Both the position numbers and the translations under genes were made by a program. DNA of 49,727 nt from JBBAFB01 sp041655595 (GTDB lineage Bacteria; Bacillota; DULZ01), in assembly GCA_041655595.1 (NCBI GenBank), contig JBBAFB010000003.1:1-49727 (forward strand). The letters run 5' to 3'. This document shows positions 34,345-42,192 of the stretch, in pieces (the first letter of the stretch is position 1; the number at the start of each line of letters is the position of its first letter). The notes beneath the pieces are model-generated. The model did not search any database, was not told where the DNA came from, and was given only the letters and a program-made list of their open reading frames with translations.

Positions 34345-34360
34345 TGGAATGTTTTTTGCT
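34345..34360 (+). promoter_or_regulatory. Sigma-54-like promoter of the lipoprotein gene
   Basis: On the plus strand TGGAAT-GTTTT-TTGCT has the invariant GG and GC at correct spacing and shares a 10-base GTTTTTTGCT core with the divergent promoter at 34089. It lies 52 bases before the lipoprotein start. Confidence 0.65.
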
Positions 34361-34411
34361 AGTTTTTAAATTTAGATAATCAATAACAACTTGAAAGGGG
34401 TTCATATTTAA

Positions 34412-34972
34412 ATGCAACAAAGAAAAATTAATAAAATTCTATCAGTTCTATTGTCTATTCTTATTTTAGGCTCCATCACCAGTTGCGGACAAAACACACT
34501 CCCGGGAACAAATGAAATAAAAGATGCCGATCAGACTGTCCACAACCATCAGAGTTTTAGCACTGTCTACGAGCTGGATCAAATAATAGAGTTACACCCT
34601 ATTAAAGTGAGACTGGTAAATACCGGAATAATTTCTAACCCTTTATATGAAAAAGGAAGTGATGATCAGAAGGGACATTTGGCATTAGGTCTGGAAGTAG
34701 GAAATGTATCAAGCGATCTGGCATGGTTTTTTTCCGAACAATCCGAGATAATTCTGAATTCGGGTGAAATCTTAGAAACGGATGTAAACACATCCTCTGA
34801 TTTGGGAGGAAGTTTTCCACCCCACAGATTGAAAAAAGGGTTTTTAGTTTTTCCTTTTAAAGATACGGAGCCAAATACAATCAAAGAATATGTTTTAAAA
34901 ATCAAAGCCCCCTTAAATAGCAAACAAATTTCCATTGGGGAGGATTTAGAATTAAAAATTAACCTAAAATAA
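34412..34972 (+). CDS. Lipoprotein with a DUF4352-like immunoglobulin-type domain
   Basis: This 186-residue protein has a lipoprotein signal (hydrophobic residues 9-21, then SITSCG with Cys25). The mature part (about 55-185) is beta-rich and looks like a DUF4352-type fold: IKVRLVNTGI, HLALGLEVGNVSSD and KGFLVFPFKD. There is no metal-rich motif. It is transcribed divergently from the ABC/DUF4418 operon with a sigma-54-like promoter of its own, so it probably works with that system. The ribosome site is GAAAGGGG, somewhat distant from ATG 34412. Its role is unknown. Confidence 0.75.
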   Translation: MQQRKINKILSVLLSILILGSITSCGQNTLPGTNEIKDADQTVHNHQSFSTVYELDQIIELHPIKVRLVNTGIISNPLYEKGSDDQKGHLALGLEVGNVSSDLAWFFSEQSEIILNSGEILETDVNTSSDLGGSFPPHRLKKGFLVFPFKDTEPNTIKEYVLKIKAPLNSKQISIGEDLELKINLK

Positions 34973-34998
34973 AAAAAGCCTTAAGGCTTTTTTTGTTT
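34971..34998. terminator. Bidirectional terminator
   Basis: AAAAAAAGCC-TTAA-GGCTTTTTTT is a symmetrical hairpin with A and T runs on both sides. It serves the lipoprotein gene on the plus strand and the sigma-54 activator gene on the minus strand. Confidence 0.85.
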
Positions 34999-35009
34999 TT
35001 CTTAAGCAG

Positions 35010-36386
35010 CTAAATTAAGTTATATTTATTTAATAAACGGTGAATCGTTTTTCTGTCAATCTCTGCAGTTATAGCTGCCTGGGTTACATTTCCATCATGC
35101 TTTTCCAATAAATTTTCTATATATTTTATTTCAAAATCTTTTACCCAGTTTTGTTTTGCCACATGAAAAGGCAGATCGAAAAGCATTTGATTTGATCTAT
35201 CTTCATTATTTTTAAGAAGGTTTGGGGGTAAATCTTCAGGCAATATTGTTTCCCCTTCACAAAGTGAGATAGCTCTTTCTATCACATTTTTTAACTCCCT
35301 AACATTACCCGGCCAGTTATAACTTTGTAAAATCTCCATCGTTTCAGCTGAAACCCCGCTAATTTTCTTTTGTGCCGTCTCTGCAAATTTGCGACTAAAA
35401 AAATACACTAGTAGAGGGATATCCTGCTGCCTTTCTCTTAACGGTGGTAGTTTCAAATTAATTACATTAATTCTATAGTATAAATCGTCTCTAAATTCTT
35501 TGTGTTGAATTGCCTCTTCTAAATCGCGATTTGTTGCGGAAACTAGGCGGAAATCTACTTTAATCAACTGATTTCCCCCCACTCTTCTAAATGAGCGTTC
35601 TTCTAAAGCTCTTAACAACTTTGCCTGTAAAATCGGACTCATTTCACCTATTTCATCTAGGAAAAGAGTACCCTTATCTGCCAGTTCCATTAAACCCTTT
35701 TTAGTCATGTGGGCCCCGGTAAAGGCACCTTTTTCGTGACCAAAAAGTTCACTTTCCAGTAAATTATCCGGCAAAGAAGCGCAGTCAACTGGTATAAAAG
35801 GTCCTAGGCTCCGATTGCTGTTTTTGTGGACACTTCTGGCGATCAGTTCTTTCCCTGTACCACTTTCCCCTTTGATCAGTACTGCTGCTTCACTGCCACC
35901 TAATTTACCGATGGTTCTAAAAATTTCTTGAAGCCCACCGTTAGCGCCAATAATATTTTCTGTGTGGAGGGGCTCTTGGATTTGCATTCTTAATAATCGG
36001 TTTTCTTCCCTTAATGCTTTTTCCCGCAAGGCTTTTTCAATCACAATCTGCAATTCATCAACGGAAAAAGGTTTAGCGAGATAATCCCGTGCTCCACCTT
36101 TCATAGCCCTGACCGCAGTATCTATGCTGGCATAACCCGTAATAACAATTACACATGTGTCGGGAAAAAGCTCCTTCGCAACTTTTAAAACTTGAAATCC
36201 ATCTACCTCCGGCATTTTTAAATCAGTAATAATCAAATCCGGTTGTATTTTTTCCATTTCGGCTACCGCTTTCGCACCCTCATTAAAGTTTACCGGTTTA
36301 TAGCCCATTTTTTTAACAACACGCGAGCAAGTTTCAAGCATATCAAGTTCATCATCAACAAGCATTACAACCCTTGGTTCTTCCAT
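35010..36386 (-). CDS. Sigma-54-dependent response regulator, NtrC family
   Basis: This 458-residue activator has a receiver domain (1-120, phosphoacceptor Asp55 in LIITDLKMP) and an AAA+ domain (about 140-370) with GESGTGKE, the sigma-54 contact loop GAFTGA and Walker B TLFLDEIGEM. A C-terminal Fis-type helix-turn-helix follows (about 415-456). All catalytic elements are intact. It is the only sigma-54 activator in the window and lies beside the three sigma-54-like promoters at 31385, 34089 and 34345, so it may control them. The start ATG has GGGAGTAG. It lies 6 bases after the kinase gene. Confidence 0.95.
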   Translation of the reverse strand: MEEPRVVMLVDDELDMLETCSRVVKKMGYKPVNFNEGAKAVAEMEKIQPDLIITDLKMPEVDGFQVLKVAKELFPDTCVIVITGYASIDTAVRAMKGGARDYLAKPFSVDELQIVIEKALREKALREENRLLRMQIQEPLHTENIIGANGGLQEIFRTIGKLGGSEAAVLIKGESGTGKELIARSVHKNSNRSLGPFIPVDCASLPDNLLESELFGHEKGAFTGAHMTKKGLMELADKGTLFLDEIGEMSPILQAKLLRALEERSFRRVGGNQLIKVDFRLVSATNRDLEEAIQHKEFRDDLYYRINVINLKLPPLRERQQDIPLLVYFFSRKFAETAQKKISGVSAETMEILQSYNWPGNVRELKNVIERAISLCEGETILPEDLPPNLLKNNEDRSNQMLFDLPFHVAKQNWVKDFEIKYIENLLEKHDGNVTQAAITAEIDRKTIHRLLNKYNLI

Positions 36387-36392
36387 CTATTA

Positions 36393-37658
36393 CTACTCCC
36401 TTATGCTAATATATGGGAAGTAAATACTAAATCTACTTCCCTTACCCAGTTCGCTGGATACATTTATGGTACCACCATGGTCGCCAATAATTTTTAAACT
36501 AACGGGTAAGCCCAAACCAGTGCCCAGGTCTCTGCTTTTAGTGCTAAAAAAAGGATCAAAAAGTTTAGCTATAGTTTCTTCTGTCATCCCCTCGCCAGTA
36601 TCTTCTATATCCAGCCTGTTCACCTTTAACTCCGGCAAGTTTCGGCAAACTATAAAAATATTTCCACCACGTGGCATGGCATCCCCGGCATTGGCGATTA
36701 GATTAACTAATACTTGTTGAAGCTGCTCCTTATTCCCTTCCACTACAATGGAATCCGGCAATTTTATTTTAAACTCAATCCCTTTTCTAAGAAATTGTCT
36801 TTTAAACCAATCAACAGTTTCATTCACTAAAGGTTTCAAATCAACCAACTCTGTTTCTGCAATGGGTGGCCTTGTAAAAGTAAGCAGTCCCCTTGTAATA
36901 TGACTGATTCTTTCTATATGTTTTTTTATAATTTCCAAATCTTTAACCAATTCGGGAGACAAACTACTACCCATCTCTAAAAATATTAACCCCAACCTTG
37001 CACTGATGACACCCACCGGGTTATTTATTTCATGCGCCAAATTTGCAGCCAGTTGTCCTGCCGCTGCTAGCCTTTCGGTTAGTATCATCTGATTTTGTGC
37101 CTTTTCTAATTCCTCAATACTTTCTCTGAGGGCCTCATTTAGCCCGCAAATTTCTTTATTGGCTTTTTCTAGGCTGTCCCTTTCTTCAGCTAAATTGTTT
37201 ATTAAACGATCCCTATGCAGGGTTGCGGCTAATTGATGTCCAATGGCCATGATAATTTCCATATTGGCTCTACTCAATTTTTCTTCCCCGGGGTTTTTTA
37301 AAGTTATTACCCCTAAAACTTCAGTTCCTGCAACTAGTGGTATGCAGACATGACAAAGGGAGTAACACTCTTTCTGAACCACACCACAACAGTGAGACCT
37401 TTTATCTGCATTAATAATAATTGGGAGCTGGTCATTATAAACCTTACATTGGTGTTTTTTATCAATGGTACTACAGACAAAATTGCCCCCATCTTGTAGC
37501 TTAATTTGGGACTTATAAGGACTAAATGCCTTATTTAATTCGTTTTTTGCTGCATCAAGCATTTCATCAATAGACAAAGGTAAAAAGCTGGTAATATTAT
37601 TAATTTTAATTAAAGCCTCCGTTTGCAAGTTCAGCTTCCTGTCAAGCAAAAACCTCAC
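36393..37658 (-). CDS. Soluble histidine kinase with cysteine-rich GAF domain
   Basis: This 421-residue kinase has no transmembrane helix. A GAF-like domain (about 20-140) contains seven Cys (62, 71, 90, 91, 98, 102, 105) and three His (69, 89, 103) within 45 residues. A coiled coil follows (about 145-200), then the phospho-His in LAHEINNPVG and an HATPase domain with NLIANAGDA, DTGEGM and GTGLGLPVS. The cysteines suggest an FeS cluster, zinc, haem or corrinoid site, or a thiol switch. GTG 37658 overlaps the 3' end of the MtaA-like gene by 17 bases. It pairs with the sigma-54 regulator downstream. Confidence 0.92.
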   Translation of the reverse strand: MRFLLDRKLNLQTEALIKINNITSFLPLSIDEMLDAAKNELNKAFSPYKSQIKLQDGGNFVCSTIDKKHQCKVYNDQLPIIINADKRSHCCGVVQKECYSLCHVCIPLVAGTEVLGVITLKNPGEEKLSRANMEIIMAIGHQLAATLHRDRLINNLAEERDSLEKANKEICGLNEALRESIEELEKAQNQMILTERLAAAGQLAANLAHEINNPVGVISARLGLIFLEMGSSLSPELVKDLEIIKKHIERISHITRGLLTFTRPPIAETELVDLKPLVNETVDWFKRQFLRKGIEFKIKLPDSIVVEGNKEQLQQVLVNLIANAGDAMPRGGNIFIVCRNLPELKVNRLDIEDTGEGMTEETIAKLFDPFFSTKSRDLGTGLGLPVSLKIIGDHGGTINVSSELGKGSRFSIYFPYISIRE

Positions 37659-38664
37659 CCTTTACCACTTTACCCATTATACTAATGTTTGCCGGATTTG
37701 CATTTAACGGGACTTCACACCCTGTACTTAAAATAAAACCTTTCCCTTTGCTCCCAATATCAAGCAAATCCTTACATTGTTTAGCTATATCTTCTGTCTT
37801 TAGATTAATTAGATCAAAAGGTTTAATGTTACCAGCTAAGGCGAGATCAGGTGCTAGATCCATACACTCTTTTAAAGAAACTTCATAATCAATTGTGGCC
37901 AAATCAACACCGCAATCTTTATAGTAAGGTATAATGTATTTTGTCCTACCCGTAATCATTAACCAATTTATTTTTGCACCTTCAAGACGAAAGTGAGAAA
38001 ATAGTTCCTTTAAGAGGGGGGCTACAAATTTGCGAAAAATCCGAGGAGGAATAATATTTTGCGAAGCGGTTGGTTCCATGATGATAATTATTGAAGCCCC
38101 CGACCTAATCAGGGCCTTTCCATAATCTTTGCAAACATGAAATGTTTGTCTTAACAAGCTTCGAAACTTATCTGGTTCATCTACTAATAAATACAGCAAT
38201 TGATCTAAACCCATTAGTTGTCCCGCAATGCTTGTCGGTCCAACCACACACCCAACCACCGGTATATCATCCTTCACATTTTCCTTTAAGATAGCACATG
38301 CTTTAATTACTTCCCGCATCCTGCCCGCTGTATAAGGATCGAATAACGGCAGGTCCTTGATCTTTGATAGACTAGAGAAAACAGGTCTTGTCACATAAGG
38401 GTAATCATTTTCAGGAAAATATGTTTTACAGCCCAGAACCTCCGCCTCTAGGGAGTTATCACCATAGGCAAAAACAGCATCATAGCCAAAGTGCTTTTGT
38501 GCCCTTAGTTGACAATCTGCCATTATTTCTCCGTTGTCCAAATAATCTTTGAGCCAAACCCCCTGAAAAATTGCAGCATAACCAAATACAAGCGGAATGC
38601 AAATACAATCAGTATGTTTTTTTTTGCCTTCAACCATTGCTATCATTTTTTGCAATACGGTCAT
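37642..38664 (-). CDS. MtaA/UroD-family protein lacking two zinc ligands
   Basis: This 340-residue protein has the uroporphyrinogen decarboxylase-like barrel used by methylcobamide:coenzyme M methyltransferases (MtaA, MtbA). In those enzymes zinc is held by His-x-Cys and a distant Cys. Here the motif reads MIT (Met236, Thr238) where HxC is expected, while the last Cys is kept (STGCEVP, Cys316). The protein is therefore probably not a standard zinc methyltransferase. ATG 38664 has GGAG upstream and replaces the longer frame to 38700, which would overlap the corrinoid gene. It may bind the corrinoid protein encoded just before it and signal to the kinase just after it. Confidence 0.85.
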   Translation of the reverse strand: MTVLQKMIAMVEGKKKHTDCICIPLVFGYAAIFQGVWLKDYLDNGEIMADCQLRAQKHFGYDAVFAYGDNSLEAEVLGCKTYFPENDYPYVTRPVFSSLSKIKDLPLFDPYTAGRMREVIKACAILKENVKDDIPVVGCVVGPTSIAGQLMGLDQLLYLLVDEPDKFRSLLRQTFHVCKDYGKALIRSGASIIIIMEPTASQNIIPPRIFRKFVAPLLKELFSHFRLEGAKINWLMITGRTKYIIPYYKDCGVDLATIDYEVSLKECMDLAPDLALAGNIKPFDLINLKTEDIAKQCKDLLDIGSKGKGFILSTGCEVPLNANPANISIMGKVVKGEVFA

Positions 38665-38668
38665 AATG

Positions 38669-39349
38669 TTACACTCCTTCTTTCTTTCGAAGATAGTCAA
38701 TTACGTCAAAAGCAGTATTAGCAACAAAATCAACATTTAAGTCCTTAGGGTTTGATTGGCGGGTGGCACCACCCCCCGCTAAAACAAGGACACCTTCCAA
38801 ATCAATCGCACCTAATGCTGGCTTCACTTCCTTAATGTAATGCATGGTGGTAGTGATTAAACTGCTAATGCCGATATATTTTGCGCCTTCTTTTTTAGCC
38901 TCCATTGCAAAAACTTCCGGCTCGACATCCTTTCCCAAATCTACCACTCTATAGCCGGCCATTTTTAGTAAGATGGCCACTATATTTTTACCAAGGTCGT
39001 GAATATCCCCCTTAATGGTCCCTAAAACAAAAACCTCTTTACCTTTATACCAGGTATCTAAAGAAACACACTCCCCTTCACCTAAACGTGGACAAATAGA
39101 TTGTTCCATAACTTCCATAACAGCCCTGCCAGCCAATAATATTTCCAAAAGATTAAAATGGTCATTATTACATTTAACATCCAAAGAAACTAGGGCTTCA
39201 GTTAGGCCTTCCTCTACAACTTGACGCACATCAACACCTAGAGCCAGTAAGTTTTCCGCTACCCTGACCGCCTCGGTAGCCTGTCCATCTGCCACAAGGT
39301 CTGCTAGTCTTTTTATTTCATTTTTTCTTGAATCTTTTTTTGCTGCCAT
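38669..39349 (-). CDS. Corrinoid-binding protein, MtaC/MtbC type
   Basis: This 226-residue cytoplasmic protein has an N-terminal helical cap (about 1-95) and a Rossmann-like B12 domain. The latter carries the lower-ligand motif GDIHDLGKN (His117), SSLITTTMHYIKEV and a Gly-rich LVLAGGGATR end. In methanogens and acetogens such proteins carry a methyl group on cobalt between two methyltransferases. No substrate methyltransferase of the MtaB, MtbB or MttB type is present in the window. The start ATG has GGAGGTACC. It is the first gene of the operon leading to the kinase and activator. Confidence 0.93.
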   Translation of the reverse strand: MAAKKDSRKNEIKRLADLVADGQATEAVRVAENLLALGVDVRQVVEEGLTEALVSLDVKCNNDHFNLLEILLAGRAVMEVMEQSICPRLGEGECVSLDTWYKGKEVFVLGTIKGDIHDLGKNIVAILLKMAGYRVVDLGKDVEPEVFAMEAKKEGAKYIGISSLITTTMHYIKEVKPALGAIDLEGVLVLAGGGATRQSNPKDLNVDFVANTAFDVIDYLRKKEGV

Positions 39350-39453
39350 GAGGTACCTCCACGACTGACTAACGAAATTTGCGAGTGTTTCATCATTATT
39401 ATCAATATTTCTTCTTTTTTTACTTAAATCCTGCTATTCACAAACTTTGCACT
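39350..39453 (-). promoter_or_regulatory. Promoter region of the corrinoid/kinase operon
   Basis: About 100 AT-rich bases lie between the metK terminator and the corrinoid gene. I see no sigma-54 motif and only weak sigma-A-like elements, so expression of the sensor operon is probably constitutive or sigma-A driven. Confidence 0.35.
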
Positions 39454-39458
39454 AAAAA

Positions 39459-39486
39459 AACCTGCACCGCGATAGCGGTACAGGTT
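39459..39486 (-). terminator. Rho-independent terminator after metK
   Basis: The stem AACCTGcACCGC / GCGGTaCAGGTT with loop GATA has one mismatch and is followed on the minus strand by seven T residues. Confidence 0.9.
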
Positions 39487-39494
39487 AAGCTGCT

Positions 39495-40679
39495 TTATTT
39501 ACCTATTGCTTGTTTTAATATCTCTACCTTATCAATTTTTTCCCAAGGAAGATCCAACTCCGGCCTTCCAAAATGACCGTAGGCTGCAACCTGTTTATAA
39601 ATGGGCCTTCTCAGGTTTAGATTTTTAATAATAGAGGCAGGTCTTAGATCAAAATATTTTTCGATCAACGTTACCAGTTCTTCATCCGACATAACACCGG
39701 TGCCGTAGGTTTCCACATCTATAGATACCGGTTTGGAAACCCCTATGGCATAAGCTAATTGTATTTCACACCTTGTAGCTAAACCTGCAGCCACAAGATT
39801 TTTTGCTACATAGCGAGCAGCATAAGAAGCGGAACGATCTACCTTTGTAGGATCCTTGCCGGAAAAGGCACCACCACCGTGGCGGCCATACCCACCGTAA
39901 CTGTCCACAATAATTTTTCTGCCGGTTAAACCAGCATCTCCTTGAGGTCCGCCCACTACAAATCGTCCAGTTGGGTTAATGTAATATTTTGTATCTTTAT
40001 CAAGCAGTTCCCCGGGGATTACCTTGTTTACTACCTCTTCGATTATATCCTGGCGAATCACTTCCAAATCAACTTCCGGGCTATGCTGAGTAGATATGAC
40101 TACAGCGTCAATCCTAACCGGTATCTCATCTTGATACTCCACTGTCACCTGGGCTTTTCCATCGGGACGCAAGTAAGGTAAAACCTGATTTTTTCTTAGT
40201 TCGGCCAACCTTTGACACAAGCGGTGGGATAAGGAAATCGCCAAAGGCATTAGCTCAGGTGTTTCATCGCTGGCGTAACCAAACATCATGCCCTGATCAC
40301 CGGCACCCAAACCTGCATCATCGCTACCTGCTTCCCCCAGCTTTACTTCTAAAGCTTGGTCCACCCCCAAAGCGATATCAGGGGATTGCTCATCAATGGC
40401 AGTTAAAACTGCACAGGTTTCTGCATCAAAACCATATTTAGCTCGGGTGTAGCCAATTTCCTTGGCCGTTTCCCTTGCTATTTTGGGAATATCAACATAA
40501 ATTTTTGTGGAGATTTCACCTGCAACCAAGATTAAACCGGTAGTTACAAAAGTTTCACAAGCAACGCGGGCCTCGGGGTCTTCAGCCAAAATTGCATCCA
40601 GAACCGCATCGGAAATCTGATCTGCTAATTTATCGGGGTGTCCCTCAGTAACTGATTCCGAGGTAAATAGCTTTTTCAT
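39495..40679 (-). CDS. metK: S-adenosylmethionine synthetase
   Basis: MetK makes S-adenosylmethionine from methionine and ATP. The 394-residue length is standard. Motifs include FTSESVTEGHPDK at the N-terminus, GAGDQGMMFGYA (about 121) and the P-loop-like GGGAFSGKDPTKVDRS (about 260). It starts directly after the coaBC stop (TAAATG) with GGAGAG upstream, so the two are co-transcribed. A strong terminator follows, marking the end of the housekeeping operon. metK is not part of this block in B. subtilis. Confidence 0.98.
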   Translation of the reverse strand: MKKLFTSESVTEGHPDKLADQISDAVLDAILAEDPEARVACETFVTTGLILVAGEISTKIYVDIPKIARETAKEIGYTRAKYGFDAETCAVLTAIDEQSPDIALGVDQALEVKLGEAGSDDAGLGAGDQGMMFGYASDETPELMPLAISLSHRLCQRLAELRKNQVLPYLRPDGKAQVTVEYQDEIPVRIDAVVISTQHSPEVDLEVIRQDIIEEVVNKVIPGELLDKDTKYYINPTGRFVVGGPQGDAGLTGRKIIVDSYGGYGRHGGGAFSGKDPTKVDRSASYAARYVAKNLVAAGLATRCEIQLAYAIGVSKPVSIDVETYGTGVMSDEELVTLIEKYFDLRPASIIKNLNLRRPIYKQVAAYGHFGRPELDLPWEKIDKVEILKQAIGK

Positions 40680-41912
40680 TTAGTCACTCTCCTTATTCGT
40701 GATGAGGTTGTTTAAAGATTTAAAACCAGGCAAGCCTTCAATTGTATCAAAGATGCGGTGAGCCAGTGCTTCCTTTGGCATTAATGGAATTTCCTCACAG
40801 CTCCCATCGGGAAATAGGAAAGTAACTAAATTTGTATCAACATTAAAACCGGCATCTTTACGAGTCACATCATTGGCAATTATAAAATCTAGCTTTTTGT
40901 TTTTTATTTTTTGGGCAGCGTTTTGCAATAAATCATCGGTTTCTGCGGCAAAACCTACTAAAACCTGTTGTGCCTTATTTTGGCCAAGCTCTTGGAGTAT
41001 ATCAGGGTTTCTAGTAAGGACCAACTCTAAAATGTCAGCCTGTTTTTTAATTTTTTGCCGGCTTGGATCAGCTACCCTATAATCTGCCACTGCTGCGGCC
41101 TTAATAACTATCTCAGCATCAGCAAAATGTTTTAAAACCAGGGTGCGCATTTCTTCCGCTGTACGGACACTAAAGTAATTTATTCCCGGAAAGGGAGTTA
41201 AATTGTTTGGCCCGGAAATTAAGACCACCTCCGCACCCCTAAGTTTGGCCGCCTTTGCTAGTGCAAAACCCATTTTTCCGGAACTCCTGTTGCCGATATA
41301 GCGAACAGGATCAATGGCCTCTTGGGTTCCACCCGCCGTTACCAACACCCTTTTGCCTATTAAACTCTTGGGAGCAAAAAGGGCGCTTTCGATTGCCGCC
41401 AGTAGTGTTTCTGTTTCCCCCAACCTTCCCGGCCCTACCACTCCGCAAGCAAGGCGTCCACTGTCGGGCTCAATAATCTTTACCCCTCTTAATTTTAGTA
41501 TCCTTAAGTTTTCCTGAGTAGCAGGATGAAGGTACATATTAGAATTCATAGCCGGAGCCAGCAACATTTTTTTGTTATAGGCTAAAGCTGTGGAGGTCAA
41601 TAAGTTATCAGCAAAACCAAAGGCCAATTTAGCAATTGTATTTGCGGTTGCAGGTGCTATAACTAGCAAATCAGCTTCCTCTGCTAAGGTAATATGAGAA
41701 ATAGCTGTTTTTGAGTCGCCTTTAAATTCATCGGACCAGACGGGATTACCTGTTAGGGCTTGAAAGGTTAAGGGGGTTACAAACTCCCTTGCTTTATCGG
41801 TCATAATCACATGGACACTCGCCCCAAGCTTAACCAAACGGCTGGCTAATTCGCACAATTTGTAAGCAGCTATGCCTCCGGTTATTCCTAATACAATTCT
41901 TTTTCCTTTCAC
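40680..41912 (-). CDS. coaBC: Bifunctional phosphopantothenoylcysteine decarboxylase/synthetase
   Basis: CoaBC carries out two steps of coenzyme A synthesis. The 410-residue protein has an N-terminal FMN-dependent decarboxylase half (about 1-180), with GITGGIAAYK, the catalytic His in AISHITLAEEADL and APAMNSNMY. The C-terminal synthetase half (about 185-400) shows VTAGGTQEAIDPVRYIGNRS and AAVADY. The start is GTG 41912. It follows rpoZ, as in most Firmicutes, but leads to metK rather than priA. Confidence 0.97.
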   Translation of the reverse strand: MKGKRIVLGITGGIAAYKLCELASRLVKLGASVHVIMTDKAREFVTPLTFQALTGNPVWSDEFKGDSKTAISHITLAEEADLLVIAPATANTIAKLAFGFADNLLTSTALAYNKKMLLAPAMNSNMYLHPATQENLRILKLRGVKIIEPDSGRLACGVVGPGRLGETETLLAAIESALFAPKSLIGKRVLVTAGGTQEAIDPVRYIGNRSSGKMGFALAKAAKLRGAEVVLISGPNNLTPFPGINYFSVRTAEEMRTLVLKHFADAEIVIKAAAVADYRVADPSRQKIKKQADILELVLTRNPDILQELGQNKAQQVLVGFAAETDDLLQNAAQKIKNKKLDFIIANDVTRKDAGFNVDTNLVTFLFPDGSCEEIPLMPKEALAHRIFDTIEGLPGFKSLNNLITNKESD

Positions 41913-41960
41913 TTTTTCGCCCCCACCCCTGCCAAATAAAATTTCCCACCGGGAATCTAG

Positions 41961-42146
41961 TTATGGTTTTTGGAATTCTATCTTGTTTTCGGCAATCTCA
42001 AATAAAGCTTGAGTAACCGGCTTAATAACTTCATCTTTATCATTATGTTCTTCCGTAATCTGCCGTGCCCTTTTGGCTGCAATTACTACTAAGCTATATT
42101 TGCTTTTCACCTTTTCCATTAAAATTTCAAGACTTGGCTGCTGCAA
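41961..42146 (-). CDS. rpoZ: RNA polymerase omega subunit
   Basis: This 61-residue protein shows the omega pattern YSLVVIAAKRARQI and the conserved C-terminal PVTQALFEI. The start TTG 42146 has AAAGGAGG upstream. It directly follows remA with only 46 bases between; the guanylate kinase gene that usually sits between them is missing. Confidence 0.93.
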   Translation of the reverse strand: MQQPSLEILMEKVKSKYSLVVIAAKRARQITEEHNDKDEVIKPVTQALFEIAENKIEFQKP

Positions 42147-42192
42147 TCCTTTTAACCTCCTTTTATCGCCTGATCATTTTTATTTGCCTTTA

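Noticed and set aside
34182..34379. 65-codon plus-strand ORF before the lipoprotein gene
   Set aside because: It has no ribosome site, covers the divergent promoter region and one sigma-54-like promoter, and shows no protein-like pattern.
38669..39349. Part of a methanol or methylamine catabolic operon
   Set aside because: No MtaB, MtbB, MttB or pyrrolysine-type gene is adjacent, and the MtaA-like partner lacks zinc ligands. It cannot be fully excluded because the partners could lie elsewhere.
39350..39453. Search for a sigma-54 promoter before the corrinoid gene
   Set aside because: No GG-N10-GC pair with acceptable flanks was found in this stretch, so autoregulation by the encoded activator is not supported.
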